Positions 42,378 through 52,784 of a stretch of 64,000 nt of DNA are shown one piece after another. The notes under the pieces were generated by a model. The model was given only the letters and a program-made list of their open reading frames with translations. It had not been told where the DNA came from and ran no database searches. The stretch comes from Mangrovimonas sp. ST2L15. GTDB taxonomy: Bacteria > Bacteroidota > Bacteroidia > Flavobacteriales > Flavobacteriaceae. The DNA is taken from the NCBI RefSeq assembly GCF_001280515.1, contig NZ_LBIQ01000030.1:1568501-1632500 (forward strand). Reading direction: 5' to 3'. Every line of letters begins with the position of its first letter. Positions within the stretch are counted from its first letter, which is position 1. The translations under genes and the position numbers were made by a program.

Positions 42378-43844
42378 ATGAAAATAGAAAACATCAAAAC
42401 CTTTGGACAATTAAAGGAAGCAGGCTATCAAAGCAAGTCTATCAAAGACGAACTTAGGGATAACCTCATTCAAAAAATAAAGAACAACGAGCCTACCTTT
42501 GAAGGTATTCATGGGTATGAAACCACGGTGATTCCTGAATTGGAACGCGCCATCCTGTCTAGGCACAACATCAACCTATTGGGGTTGCGCGGACAGGCCA
42601 AAACCCGTCTAGCCCGATTGATGGTGACTTTGCTAGACGAGTACATTCCTGTGGTGGAAGGCTCTGAGATTCACGATGACCCGTTTCATCCCATCTCCAG
42701 ATATGCCAAGGAGTTGTTGCAGGTAAAGGGTGACGAGACACCTATAGGCTGGTTGCACCGTGAGGAGCGCTTTGCCGAAAAACTGGCTACCCCAGATGTG
42801 ACGGTGGCTGATATCATTGGGGATGTAGACCCCATTAAAGCAGCAAACCTGAAACTGAGTTATGCCGATGACCGTGTGATTCATTACGGAATGATACCGC
42901 GGGCCAATAGAAGCATTTTTGTAATAAATGAGTTGCCCGACTTGCAAGCACGTATACAGGTAGCCTTATTTAATATCTTGCAGGAAGGCGATATACAAAT
43001 TCGTGGGTTTAAATTGCGACTGCCTTTGGATATGCAGTTTGTGTTTACTGCCAATCCTGAGGATTATACCAATAGGGGAAGCATTGTAACCCCACTTAAA
43101 GATCGAATCGGTTCCCAGATTTTGACGCATTACCCCATAGATATAGAAACCGCTAGATTGATTACCGAACAAGAAGCCAAGGTGGTCTCTGGACAAAAGG
43201 AGCATATCATGGTTCCAGATCTGGCAAAAGACCTGCTGGAGCAGATTGTTTTTGAGGCTCGGGACAGTGAGTATATTGATGCCAAAAGTGGGGTGAGTGC
43301 CCGACTGAGTATCACGGCTTTTGAAAACCTTTTGAGTACGGCTGAAAGGCGTGCTTTAAAAGCGGGTGACGAGCATACCATGGTTAGGTTAAGTGACTTT
43401 GTGGGTATTATTCCATCAATAGTAGGAAAAGTGGAGTTGGTATATGAAGGCGAGCAGGAAGGTGCCGCCTTAGTGGCTTACAACCTGATAGGGGAAGCGA
43501 TTAAAACTTTGTTCCCAACCTATTTTCCAAAGATTGAGAAACTTAAAAAGCAGGATGAGGAAACCCCTTATGATGATGTGGTGTCATGGTTTTTTAACCA
43601 AAAGGACGGGTTTGAAATTCTGGATGACTTTAGAGAGAAGGAATACCGACAGTTACTGGATTCTATTTCACCTTTAGATGATTTGATAGGGGAATACCAA
43701 CCCGAATTGCCTAAGGAGGAAACTTACTTTGAGAAGGAGTTTATCTTGTGGGCCCTAGTGGAATTTAAGCAACTGAGTAAATTTAGGTTTACCGAGGGGA
43801 CCCAATTTAAGGATCCGTATGGTAGTTTTATAAGCGGTATTTAA
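42378..43844 (+). CDS. MoxR/ChlI-type AAA+ ATPase
   Basis: 488 residues. Walker A is GLRGQAKT (residues 69-76). The Walker B region reads IFVINELPDL, where Asn stands in place of the usual Asp before Glu. The sensor segment FVFTANPEDYTNRGSIVTPLKDRIGSQILTHYP matches magnesium-chelatase/MoxR-type proteins. The C-terminal 150 residues are specific to this group. Together with the VWA protein upstream it probably forms a two-part chaperone. The target is unknown. The stop overlaps the convergent YdeI gene by 4 bases. Confidence 0.88.
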   Translation: MKIENIKTFGQLKEAGYQSKSIKDELRDNLIQKIKNNEPTFEGIHGYETTVIPELERAILSRHNINLLGLRGQAKTRLARLMVTLLDEYIPVVEGSEIHDDPFHPISRYAKELLQVKGDETPIGWLHREERFAEKLATPDVTVADIIGDVDPIKAANLKLSYADDRVIHYGMIPRANRSIFVINELPDLQARIQVALFNILQEGDIQIRGFKLRLPLDMQFVFTANPEDYTNRGSIVTPLKDRIGSQILTHYPIDIETARLITEQEAKVVSGQKEHIMVPDLAKDLLEQIVFEARDSEYIDAKSGVSARLSITAFENLLSTAERRALKAGDEHTMVRLSDFVGIIPSIVGKVELVYEGEQEGAALVAYNLIGEAIKTLFPTYFPKIEKLKKQDEETPYDDVVSWFFNQKDGFEILDDFREKEYRQLLDSISPLDDLIGEYQPELPKEETYFEKEFILWALVEFKQLSKFRFTEGTQFKDPYGSFISGI

Positions 43845-44419
43845 TAACTGTCCCCGCGGGACTTTTTGTTTGATGCACAATACTTGATGATTTCGAGGAT
43901 GCGTTTTTGTCTGGTGGTGTCGCGTTTGGCGTCATTTAACCAGTACAAATAGCTCTTTCTGTAAGATGGCGCAAACTGATTGTAGTTATCAAAAGCCTGA
44001 GGGTTTTGGTTGAAAGCTCGCTGTAAATCCTCAGGTATGATGCCATTTTCCACATCGTCTAGGGCTGTCCAACTGCCATTTTCTTTGGCAATTGCAATAG
44101 ACTGGTGCCCCGATGGGTGAATCAAATCGGCAGCTGCCAATTCATCAATGTATTTTTTGTTTAGGGCGCTCCAAGCACTTTTGGGGTTTCTCCGGGTAAA
44201 GTACTGCCGGCGTTTGCCATCGCCCAAACTCTTAACGGTAGAATCGATCCATCCATAGCAAAGGGCAACCTTTACGGCTTCTTCCCAACGCATACTGTCT
44301 TTGGGATGGTCTACCTTATAAAATATTAAATAAACACCTGTAAACTCCTCGTGGTTGTCATGCAACCAGTCCCTCCATGCATCATGTGTTTTGAAATAGA
44401 GTTCGAGGAGTTTGGACAC
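43841..44419 (-). CDS. YdeI/OmpD-associated family protein
   Basis: 192 residues. HDAWRDWLHDNHEEFTGVYLIFYKVD, then MRWEEAVKVALCYGWIDSTVKSLGDGKRRQYFTRRNPKSAWSALNKKYI, are signatures of the YdeI family, with the conserved aromatic and basic residues. The C-terminal SYRKSYLYWLNDAKRDTTRQKRI completes the domain. Family members are linked to resistance to antimicrobial peptides, but the mechanism is unknown. It begins 3 bases after the M1 peptidase stop on the minus strand, or may have its own promoter. Confidence 0.85.
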   Translation of the reverse strand: MSKLLELYFKTHDAWRDWLHDNHEEFTGVYLIFYKVDHPKDSMRWEEAVKVALCYGWIDSTVKSLGDGKRRQYFTRRNPKSAWSALNKKYIDELAAADLIHPSGHQSIAIAKENGSWTALDDVENGIIPEDLQRAFNQNPQAFDNYNQFAPSYRKSYLYWLNDAKRDTTRQKRILEIIKYCASNKKSRGDSY

Positions 44420-44421
44420 GG

Positions 44422-46056
44422 TTATATCTTTTTAGGGATGATATAGAAATTAGGGTCAATAGTCACATCATCCGAAGCAATAAAAGCGGTGCGCCATTCT
44501 TGCTTGGGGTAGATCCATTGTTTCTTACCATCATAGGTGATGATTACTGGCATATCAAAGTTTTCAACCACATTGGTCCATCTAAACTTGATTTGCTGAC
44601 CTTCCACTTCATATTCCAAAACAGGAATGCGGGTATCTCTTAAATACTGATTAAAAAACTCAGTAAGGTCATAACCGGTTTTCTCGCTCAAGTAGTCTTC
44701 TACCTGCTTGGTCGTTACCGTTTGGTGGTAGAAATCTTTATTGAGACCTTTTAAAATTTGACGCCACTTGTCATCGTCTTCAATTAATTGGCGTAAGGTG
44801 TGCAACATGTTGGCACCTTTGTAGTACATGTCTCCAGAACCTTCTTTGTTCACATCGTAAAAACCAATGATGGGTTTGTCATTAGAAACAGCTCTACGCG
44901 TTCCGATGACATATTCTGAAGCGGCTTTTTTTCCGTAGAAATAATCTAGGAACAGGTTTTCAGAATAGGCTGTGAATCCTTCATGAATCCACATGTCTGC
45001 AATGTCTTTGTTGGTAATGTTGTTTGCGAACCACTCATGACCAGACTCGTGGATGATGATGAAGTCAAACTTCAGCCCCCAGCCCGTTCCAGAGAGGTCA
45101 CTACCCAAGTAGCCATTTTGATAATGGTTACCATAGGTCACCGAGCTTTGGTGTTCCATTCCTAAATAAGGAACTTCTACAAGCTTAAAGCTGTCTTCAT
45201 AGAATGGATAAGGACCGAACCAATGCTCAAACGCTTCCATCATTTGAGGCGCTTGCTTGAACTGTTCTTTGGCCTTGTCTAAGTTGTAGCTAAGTACCCA
45301 GTAGTCCATATCTAAAGGACCTTTTTCACCTTGGTATACTTCAGAAAAATGGGTGTAATCTCCTATGTTGACATTGACGCCGTAGTTGTTGATTGGGTTT
45401 TTGACCTCCCAATTAAAGGTGGTAGTTGTTGAGTTTTCTACTTTGCTTTTTAAGCGTCCATTGGATACATCTATCAACCCCTTTGGAACCGTAACCGAAA
45501 TGTCCATGCTGTCTACCTCGTCATACATGTGGTCTTTACATGGCCACCAGACGCTGGCGCCCAGACCTTGACAAGAAGTGGCTATAAAGGGATTGCCGTT
45601 TTGGTCTTTTTTCCAAGAGAAACCACCGTCCCAAGGAGCTCTAACTGCTTCTCTGGGTTTTCCGGTGTAGTGAACCACAATTTCTTCGGTATTGCCAACC
45701 TTTTGATATCTTTTTAAGTAAACGAAATGGGCGTTGCCGTCATGCTTTACATACAACCTTTGTCCGTTTTGGGTGACTTTGGTTATTTGCATGGGCTCTT
45801 GCAAATCGATTTGCATCACGCCATTGCGCTCTAGAATCTTATACCTAATGGTATTGGTACCTTTGATGGTTTTGGTTTCTGGGAAAACCTCAATATCTAA
45901 ATGGTAATAAGTTAAATCCCACCAAGCCCGTTCTGGGGTAATGGTACCCCTCAAGGTATCTTGGTGTGTAAAATTCTCCTTCTTTTCTAATAGGCCTTGG
46001 GAATAGCCACTTAGAACAGACAGGGTCATAAACGTCGTTAAAAGTAAGTGTTTCAT
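44422..46056 (-). CDS. M1-family zinc aminopeptidase, exported
   Basis: 544 residues with signal peptide (LLLTTFMTLSVLSGYSQ). The beta-rich N-domain leads to the catalytic part with exopeptidase loop GMEH (299-302), zinc motif HESGH (336-340) and third ligand Glu359 in WIHEGF. The C-domain ends shortly after; the long ARM-type domain of PepN is absent, as in many exported Bacteroidota M1 enzymes. It should trim N-terminal residues from peptides in the periplasm. Confidence 0.92.
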   Translation of the reverse strand: MKHLLLTTFMTLSVLSGYSQGLLEKKENFTHQDTLRGTITPERAWWDLTYYHLDIEVFPETKTIKGTNTIRYKILERNGVMQIDLQEPMQITKVTQNGQRLYVKHDGNAHFVYLKRYQKVGNTEEIVVHYTGKPREAVRAPWDGGFSWKKDQNGNPFIATSCQGLGASVWWPCKDHMYDEVDSMDISVTVPKGLIDVSNGRLKSKVENSTTTTFNWEVKNPINNYGVNVNIGDYTHFSEVYQGEKGPLDMDYWVLSYNLDKAKEQFKQAPQMMEAFEHWFGPYPFYEDSFKLVEVPYLGMEHQSSVTYGNHYQNGYLGSDLSGTGWGLKFDFIIIHESGHEWFANNITNKDIADMWIHEGFTAYSENLFLDYFYGKKAASEYVIGTRRAVSNDKPIIGFYDVNKEGSGDMYYKGANMLHTLRQLIEDDDKWRQILKGLNKDFYHQTVTTKQVEDYLSEKTGYDLTEFFNQYLRDTRIPVLEYEVEGQQIKFRWTNVVENFDMPVIITYDGKKQWIYPKQEWRTAFIASDDVTIDPNFYIIPKKI

Positions 46057-46077
46057 TATGTAGTAAGTGTGGGTAAT

Positions 46078-48288
46078 TTAGTTATCCACAAATCTACTTA
46101 ATAATTCTCTAACACTTTCAGGGTCTTTGACGTAATATTTGGCCTTGGTTTTTTTGAATCCCACTTTAACTGAGTATGAGGACTTTGGAAGATCTTCAAA
46201 CATGTATTCGTCGGTCCAATCATCACCAATGGCAAACACAAAATCATAAGGTGCTTTGTTAAGCCAGCGTGAAGAAGCACGTCCTTTGTTAACACTACTG
46301 CTTTTTATTTCCATAACCTTATTACCGTTTAATACCGCCAAATCCCTATTGGAAATTAAGCTTGTTAACACGGTATTTAGTTCCATAGTCCTGATCTGGG
46401 CCAATTCTGGATCGGCTTTTCGGTAGTGCCAAGCTAAGGAGTATTTTTTCTTTTCTATAAAGGTTCCTGGGGTTCTATCTACAAAGGATTCTAGGATGGG
46501 CATGATGTTTTCCATCCAGTTTATTTTGATGCGTTCCAGCATTTCCCAATCTTTATTTTTGTCTTTGAGCCACACGCCATGATCTGTAATGAGGTTGTAT
46601 GGTTTGTCGCCGAACCAATTTTCAAAGGTTTCTTTGTCACGACCACTAATGATAATGATATCGGTATCGGGTAACTGATTTAATTTATCCAGTAATTTGA
46701 TGAGTTGCTCATCTGGTTTGGCATCTTGTGGGTCGTTCTGAAAACCAGCCAAGGTACCATCATAATCCAAAAAGAAAGCTCTTTTATTGGCCTTCTTAAA
46801 GTCGGCAATCATGGCATCTTGATTGGGGGTATCCATTTTTTTGGCTACAATGACCTCGCCCAGACTTTTAGTGGCATTTAGGGATTTCATGAATTCGCTA
46901 GCCCATTTTTCTATACTATACCTTTGAAGTCGCTTTTGAAGAATTTTCATGCGTTTGTTTTGTTCTTCCAGTGGCATTTCAAGTGCAAACTTCAGGGTGT
47001 CTGCTATTTGTTCAAAATTATTGGGGTTGATCAATAAGGCTTCATTTAATTCTTTGGAAGCCCCAGCCATTTCACTTAATACCAAAACCCCGTCTTGATT
47101 CACTCTGGTAGCTATGTATTCTTTGGCTACGAGGTTCATACCATCACGAATGGGTGTAATTAGGGCCACATTAGATGAGGTATATAAATCGATTAAATTA
47201 TCAAAAGGCATGGACCTATAGAAATACCAAATAGGCGTCCAACTTACCGTGGCAAACTTTCCGTTGATGCGCCCGACCAATTCGTCTGTTTCCCGTTTTA
47301 ACTTCTGGTATTGCGGTACATCAGACCGCGAAGGAACGGCGAGCATGATGAGTCGAACTTTTTCTTTGAACTGTGGGTATTTGTTGAGGAAATATTCAAA
47401 GGCACGGATGCGGTTGGGAATTCCTTTGGTGTAATCCATTCGGTCTATGGATAGGATCATTTTTGTGTCTTCTCCTGCCTGGATGTGATCATCTAACCGC
47501 TTTTGGAGCTCTGATTTTTCATCCTCACTTTGATTGAGTTGTTTGTTGGCCGCATCATAAAATTTGTTGTAATCTATTCCCATGGGGAAGGAGTCTACCT
47601 TCACAACCCGGTCATGGTAGGATACCTCATTGAACTGGACATCCAAACGTAAAATTCGTTTGACCGAACTTAAAAAATGTCTTTCATAATCATAGGTATG
47701 GAACCCTAAGAGGTCTGAACCTAGCATGCCGTGTAATAATTCTTCACGCCATGGGAAGGTTCTAAAGATTTCGTAAGAGGGATAAGGTATATGTAAAAAG
47801 AAGCCAATGGTTGAGTTTGGTTTCTTGTCTTTGATTAATTTCGGGAGTAATAGTAATTGGTAATCGTGTACCCATACATTGTCTCCGTCTTCAATGTGTT
47901 CGAGAACAACATCAGCAAACTTTTGATTCACTTTTTTGTAGGCTTCCCATTGCTCACTATCAAACTCTGTATATTCTAAAAAATAATGAAACAGTGGCCA
48001 AAGGGTTTTGTTGCTGAAACCGAAATAAAATTTATCGATATCATCTTGGTTTAACGGAACTCTGGCGCATTTGGCATTGGCCAGTTCCTTTTCAACTTCT
48101 TGCGTTAAGTCCTCTGTCAATTCTTCTTCTGTTAGGCCAGACCACCCAATCCAAATTCCGTCGCCCTCCTCATGAATTGATTTTAATCCTGTGGCCAAAC
48201 CACCCACACTGGGCTTGACGTTCAATTGATTATCTTCTAGTTTGATTTGTAAAGGAAGTCGGTTGGAAATGATAATGGTTTTATTCAT
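46078..48288 (-). CDS. Bifunctional trehalose-6-phosphate synthase/phosphatase
   Basis: 736 residues from the ATG at 48288 (MNKTIIISNRLPL). An ATG 29 codons earlier adds an unrelated leader. The first two thirds are an OtsA (GT20) domain: SVGGLATGL, IGWSGL, VWVHDYQLLLLPKLI and RDGMNLVAKEYIA. The last third is an OtsB HAD phosphatase: AFFLDYDGTLAGF, IIISGRD and FAIGDDWTDEYMF. The single protein makes trehalose from UDP-glucose and glucose-6-phosphate. It is divergent from a GH15 gene with 80 bases between, a pairing seen in many Bacteroidota. Confidence 0.95.
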   Translation of the reverse strand: MNKTIIISNRLPLQIKLEDNQLNVKPSVGGLATGLKSIHEEGDGIWIGWSGLTEEELTEDLTQEVEKELANAKCARVPLNQDDIDKFYFGFSNKTLWPLFHYFLEYTEFDSEQWEAYKKVNQKFADVVLEHIEDGDNVWVHDYQLLLLPKLIKDKKPNSTIGFFLHIPYPSYEIFRTFPWREELLHGMLGSDLLGFHTYDYERHFLSSVKRILRLDVQFNEVSYHDRVVKVDSFPMGIDYNKFYDAANKQLNQSEDEKSELQKRLDDHIQAGEDTKMILSIDRMDYTKGIPNRIRAFEYFLNKYPQFKEKVRLIMLAVPSRSDVPQYQKLKRETDELVGRINGKFATVSWTPIWYFYRSMPFDNLIDLYTSSNVALITPIRDGMNLVAKEYIATRVNQDGVLVLSEMAGASKELNEALLINPNNFEQIADTLKFALEMPLEEQNKRMKILQKRLQRYSIEKWASEFMKSLNATKSLGEVIVAKKMDTPNQDAMIADFKKANKRAFFLDYDGTLAGFQNDPQDAKPDEQLIKLLDKLNQLPDTDIIIISGRDKETFENWFGDKPYNLITDHGVWLKDKNKDWEMLERIKINWMENIMPILESFVDRTPGTFIEKKKYSLAWHYRKADPELAQIRTMELNTVLTSLISNRDLAVLNGNKVMEIKSSSVNKGRASSRWLNKAPYDFVFAIGDDWTDEYMFEDLPKSSYSVKVGFKKTKAKYYVKDPESVRELLSRFVDN

Positions 48289-48368
48289 TGAATGTATATC
48301 TTGGTTTAAAGAATAGATTTTCGTTAATTTAAAGAAAAAATAGCTGTTAACCTCATAAAACATAAGAT

Positions 48369-50171
48369 TTGACAAATAATTTAGATTATGGAATTATAGG
48401 AAATTGTAGAAGTGCCGCTTTAATTTCAAAAACAGGATCTATTGATTGGTGTTGTTTGCCTGAGTTTGATTCTTCTTCGGTTTTTGCCAAATTATTGGAT
48501 GACCAGATAGGAGGAAGTTTTGAGCTGGAAGTAGATGATAGTTATAGTATTAGTCAGTACTATTTGGACGGAACTGCCATACTGGTAACTAAATTTAGCA
48601 ATGGGATAGATGTTTTTGAAGTTCATGACTTCATGCCACGATATTATAAACACAATGGCACTTACAATGCCCCACCAGAAATAGTTAGATATTTTAATAG
48701 AGTATCGGGGAAACCCACTTTTAGGGTGAAATACCAACCTAAATTAGAGTATGCCAAGGGAGAAACCAAAACCTATGTCAAAGATGATTTTATAGTGAGT
48801 TTGACCTATGGTGAAAAATTTGACACCCTTTTCCTATATACCAATTTCAACAAGGAGGAAGTTGTTAATGGTGATGAGATATCCTTGATGGAAGATGGTT
48901 ATTTCTTGATGGGGTATAATGAAAAGATTTTTGAAACGTCTACAGAAAAGATGTTTTTGGAGCATCAAAGGACTAAAGTGTATTGGTTGAATTGGCTTGA
49001 CGTTACTCCAAAATTTAACCTATATCAAAAAGAAATATTACGAAGTGCTATGACCTTAAAGCTTTTGACTTATGATAAGTCAGGGGCGGTTCTGGCAGCA
49101 GCCACTACTTCCTTGCCTGAAACCATAGGAGAAGTAAGGAATTGGGATTATCGATTTTGTTGGATACGTGATGCCTCCATGGTAATCAAGGTGGTGTCGC
49201 AATTGGGTCATAAAAATATAGCTAAAAGGTATTTGAAGTTTATTATTGATCTAATACCAGATAAAGATGAGAAGCTTCAAATCATGTACGGAATTAATAA
49301 AGAAAAGATTCTTACCGAATACAGTCTGGATCATTTAGATGGTTACCAAGGTTCTAAACCAGTAAGGGTTGGAAACGCTGCTTACAAACAGAAGCAAAAC
49401 GATATCTATGGTATTTTGATGGATGTCATTTACCAGCAATTTGTCAATTTCTCCATGGATATTGAGAACACAGAGGAGTTGTGGACCATTACTAAAGGCA
49501 TTGTTTGGGTGGTTAATAAACACTGGCGGGAGCCTGATAAAGGAATTTGGGAATTTAGAGCTGAAGACAGGCATTTTACTTTTTCTAAAATCTTATGCTG
49601 GACGGCAGTGGACAAAGCCATTAAGGTTGCTGAGATTTTAGGCAAATCCAGAAAAATAACGAAGTGGAAGTTGATTGAGTCTGAGATTCGAGAAGACATT
49701 ATGGCCAATGCTTGGAACAATGAGGTGAAAGCCTTTACGCAATCTTATGGTTCTAAGGATTTGGACGCTTCAGTTTTATTGATGGAATCTTATGGGTTTA
49801 TAGATGCTAGAGACCCTAAATATGTGAGTACCGTAAATGCTATAGAACGTGAATTAAGTAATGACGGACTTTTATACCGCTATAAAAATCAGGATGATTT
49901 TGGGCTGCCATCATCCTCCTTTACTATTTGTACCTTTTGGTTTATCAACAGTTTATTTAAAATAGGAGAGGTACAGAAGGCTAAAAAGCTGTTTGATAAA
50001 TTGTTGTCTTACAGCAATCATTTGGGCTTGTTTAGTGAGGATATCGATTTTAAAACTAAGCGCTTGTTGGGTAATTTCCCGCAGGCCTATTCCCATTTGG
50101 CACTCATAGAAACAGCCATCAATCTTTCTTCCACCACAGAGGAGGAGCGGATTAAGGAGACGATAGGGTAG
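48369..50171 (+). CDS. GH15-family glucoamylase/trehalase-like enzyme, TTG start
   Basis: 600 residues. The only usable start is TTG at 48369; an in-frame stop lies just upstream. The N-terminal beta-sandwich (YGIIGNCRSAALISKTGSIDW) and the (alpha/alpha)6 barrel with RNWDYRFCWIRDAS, LDHLDGYQGSKPVRVGNAA, and later WEFRAEDRHFTFSKILCW define GH15. Enzymes of this type hydrolyse alpha-glucosides or trehalose inside the cell; the pairing with the trehalose synthase supports a trehalose link. The GH95 gene follows 34 bases later. Confidence 0.9.
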   Translation: MTNNLDYGIIGNCRSAALISKTGSIDWCCLPEFDSSSVFAKLLDDQIGGSFELEVDDSYSISQYYLDGTAILVTKFSNGIDVFEVHDFMPRYYKHNGTYNAPPEIVRYFNRVSGKPTFRVKYQPKLEYAKGETKTYVKDDFIVSLTYGEKFDTLFLYTNFNKEEVVNGDEISLMEDGYFLMGYNEKIFETSTEKMFLEHQRTKVYWLNWLDVTPKFNLYQKEILRSAMTLKLLTYDKSGAVLAAATTSLPETIGEVRNWDYRFCWIRDASMVIKVVSQLGHKNIAKRYLKFIIDLIPDKDEKLQIMYGINKEKILTEYSLDHLDGYQGSKPVRVGNAAYKQKQNDIYGILMDVIYQQFVNFSMDIENTEELWTITKGIVWVVNKHWREPDKGIWEFRAEDRHFTFSKILCWTAVDKAIKVAEILGKSRKITKWKLIESEIREDIMANAWNNEVKAFTQSYGSKDLDASVLLMESYGFIDARDPKYVSTVNAIERELSNDGLLYRYKNQDDFGLPSSSFTICTFWFINSLFKIGEVQKAKKLFDKLLSYSNHLGLFSEDIDFKTKRLLGNFPQAYSHLALIETAINLSSTTEEERIKETIG

Positions 50172-50205
50172 TATTTAAAATTGTCCCCATTATTAATAGT
50201 TACAT

Positions 50206-52689
50206 ATGAATTATTTAAAACAACTGACGGATAAGTTTCTTTTCATGTCAGTAATAGGGATGTCCTTTTTAGGATGTTCATCAAAAATTGAAGAGGTTAA
50301 ACCTATTGAGAGCCCTTATAAATTATGGTATCAACAACCTGCAGAAATTTGGGAGGAAGCTCTTCCCATTGGTAATGGAAGACTTGGAGCCATGGTTTTT
50401 GGAGGAATTGGCACAGAAACCATACAATTTAATGAGGAAACAGTTTGGGCAGGAGAGCCTGGGAACAATGTGCTTCCTGAAATAAAAAAGTACTTGCCTG
50501 AAATACGTCAATTAATTTTTGAAGAGAAGTATGAAGAAGCGCAACAATTAGCAAATACTTATTTGCCAAGACGCGCTACTTCAGACATGAATTATGGGAT
50601 GTGTTATCAGCCTGTTGGGAATCTACAAATGGTTTTTCCAGATAGTGTTCAAACAGATGATTATTACAGAGATTTGGATATTTCAAAGGCTGTTAGCCAT
50701 GTTAGGTATAAAGCTGGGGATGTTACCTATACGAGGAAATACATAGCTTCTTTAGGAGATGATATTATGGCTGTTGAAATTTCAGCTGATAAGCCCTCTG
50801 CTATATCATGCACCTTGTCAATGAATAGTCCGCATGAGCACCAAGAAGTTAAAATTGAAAATGATGAAATTTGGTTGCGAGGAACGAGTAGTGATTATGA
50901 AAACAAAAAGGGAAAGGTCGCTTTTGCCACCATTGTTAAACCCAAGGTTTATGGGGGTAATTTATTGGCAACGGATAGTTCCTTGGTGATTTCGGGAGCT
51001 GATCGACTCGTTGTTTTTTTATCCGTTGGAACGAACTTTAAATCCTATAATGAACTTTCCAATAATCCAGATAATATTGCGAGGACTAAATTAAATGCTG
51101 CTTTTGAGAAACAGTTTGATGAGCTAGAACAATCCCATGTTAGTACCTATAAAAACTATTTTGATCGTGTAGCGATTGATTTAGGAGAAACCGATTCCAT
51201 TAAAAACCCAACAGACGTCAGGTTAAAGGATTTTAGTGAGGGTGATGATCCCCAGTTGGTAGCCTTATATTACCAATTCGGAAGATATCTTTTGATCTCT
51301 AGTTCCCAACCTGGTACACAAGCTGCCAATTTACAAGGAATTTGGAATCATTTGTTACGTCCTTCTTGGGATAGTAAATATACGGTGAACATTAATACAG
51401 AAATGAATTATTGGCTTGCTGAACCTACTCATTTGTCTGAGTTGCATGAACCACTGTTCGATTTAATCGAGGATGTTTCCAAAACGGGACAAGAATCTGC
51501 AAGGGATATCTATGGCGCTCGAGGTTGGAACATGCATCATAATACTGATTTATGGCGTATTACAGGTGTTGTAGATGGTGGGTATTACGGTTTATGGCCA
51601 ATGGGCGGCGCCTGGTTGAGCCAGCATATTTGGTATCACTATTTATATAGCGGAGACGAAGCTTTTTTAAAGGAGAAGTATCCTATTTTAAAAGGAGCAG
51701 CTTTATTTCTTGAGGATATATTGGTAGAAGAACCAAAAAATGGTTGGCTAGTAGTGAGTCCTTCCATGTCTCCAGAAAATGCGCATCACAGTGGCGTTAC
51801 CATAGCTGGAGGAACCACTTTGGATAACCAATTGGTTTATGATGTATTTAGTAATATCATTCAGGCTTCTGATGTTTTAGGGGTTGACAAAACCTATGCC
51901 GATAGCTTAAGAGAGAAGTTAAAACAATTGGCTCCTATGCAGGTTGGTAAATGGGGGCAATTGCAAGAATGGATGGAAGATTGGGATCGCCAGGGTGATA
52001 ATCACCGCCATGTTTCACATTTGTATGGCCTGTATCCTTCCAACCAAATATCTGCTTATCACTCACCAGCTTTATTCACGGCTGCCAAGACTTCCTTGGA
52101 AGCTAGGGGTGATGAATCTACTGGATGGTCTATGGGGTGGAAAGTGAATCTTTGGGCACGAATGTTGGATGGCAACCATGCTTATAAACTCATAAAGGAC
52201 CAATTGACGCCTTCTATTCAAGCAGATGGGACTCAAAAAGGAGGTACTTACCCTAATTTATTTGATGCGCATCCACCTTTCCAAATTGATGGAAACTTTG
52301 GATGTACTTCTGGTATTACCGAAATGTTGTTGCAAAGCCATGACGATGCTATTCATTTGTTGCCTGCATTGCCTGATACTTGGGAGGAGGGGCATATTTC
52401 TGGTTTAAGAACCCGAGGTGGTTTTGAAGTTGACATGAAATGGAAGCATGGGAAACTGAACCAAGCCACTATTAGGTCAACCATAGGAGGTACATGCAGA
52501 ATTCGGTCCTATGTGGCTTTAAAAGGCCAGGGTTTGAAACCAGCAGAAGGAAGTCATCCTAACACCTTGTTACATAGTAGAGCCAATTCATTTCAAGAAG
52601 ATGTTTTGGTGGAGAATTTGAAAAAGGTCTATGAGTATGATGTACAGACCGAAAAAGGGGATGTTTTAATTCTGGAGGTTATTCAATAA
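50206..52689 (+). CDS. GH95-family alpha-L-fucosidase-type lipoprotein
   Basis: 827 residues with lipobox Cys24 (SFLGC). The N-domain has [26 protein letters not shown] and [13 protein letters not shown], the GH95 opening. The barrel carries [16 protein letters not shown] (the Asn pair that positions catalytic water) and FQIDGNFG with the catalytic Asp. GH95 enzymes remove alpha-1,2-linked L-fucose or related L-galactose from glycans. No SusCD pair is close, so this is a stand-alone surface or periplasmic enzyme. Confidence 0.92.
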   Translation: MNYLKQLTDKFLFMSVIGMSFLGCSSKIEEVKPIESPYKLWYQQPAEIWEEALPIGNGRLGAMVFGGIGTETIQFNEETVWAGEPGNNVLPEIKKYLPEIRQLIFEEKYEEAQQLANTYLPRRATSDMNYGMCYQPVGNLQMVFPDSVQTDDYYRDLDISKAVSHVRYKAGDVTYTRKYIASLGDDIMAVEISADKPSAISCTLSMNSPHEHQEVKIENDEIWLRGTSSDYENKKGKVAFATIVKPKVYGGNLLATDSSLVISGADRLVVFLSVGTNFKSYNELSNNPDNIARTKLNAAFEKQFDELEQSHVSTYKNYFDRVAIDLGETDSIKNPTDVRLKDFSEGDDPQLVALYYQFGRYLLISSSQPGTQAANLQGIWNHLLRPSWDSKYTVNINTEMNYWLAEPTHLSELHEPLFDLIEDVSKTGQESARDIYGARGWNMHHNTDLWRITGVVDGGYYGLWPMGGAWLSQHIWYHYLYSGDEAFLKEKYPILKGAALFLEDILVEEPKNGWLVVSPSMSPENAHHSGVTIAGGTTLDNQLVYDVFSNIIQASDVLGVDKTYADSLREKLKQLAPMQVGKWGQLQEWMEDWDRQGDNHRHVSHLYGLYPSNQISAYHSPALFTAAKTSLEARGDESTGWSMGWKVNLWARMLDGNHAYKLIKDQLTPSIQADGTQKGGTYPNLFDAHPPFQIDGNFGCTSGITEMLLQSHDDAIHLLPALPDTWEEGHISGLRTRGGFEVDMKWKHGKLNQATIRSTIGGTCRIRSYVALKGQGLKPAEGSHPNTLLHSRANSFQEDVLVENLKKVYEYDVQTEKGDVLILEVIQ

Positions 52690-52730
52690 ATTTTCAGAAA
52701 GTAACTTTTTTCAGTTCCACATAAAATAAC

Positions 52731-52759
52731 AAAAGCCAACTCAAAGGAGTTGGCTTTTT
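52731..52759. terminator. Bidirectional terminator between GH95 and acyl-CoA dehydrogenase genes
   Basis: AAAAGCCAACTC and GAGTTGGCTTTTT form a strong stem with a four-base loop and a T-run on one side and an A-run on the other. It serves both convergent genes. Confidence 0.9.
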
Positions 52760-52784
52760 ACTTAGATTCATTATAAGACTCTTA

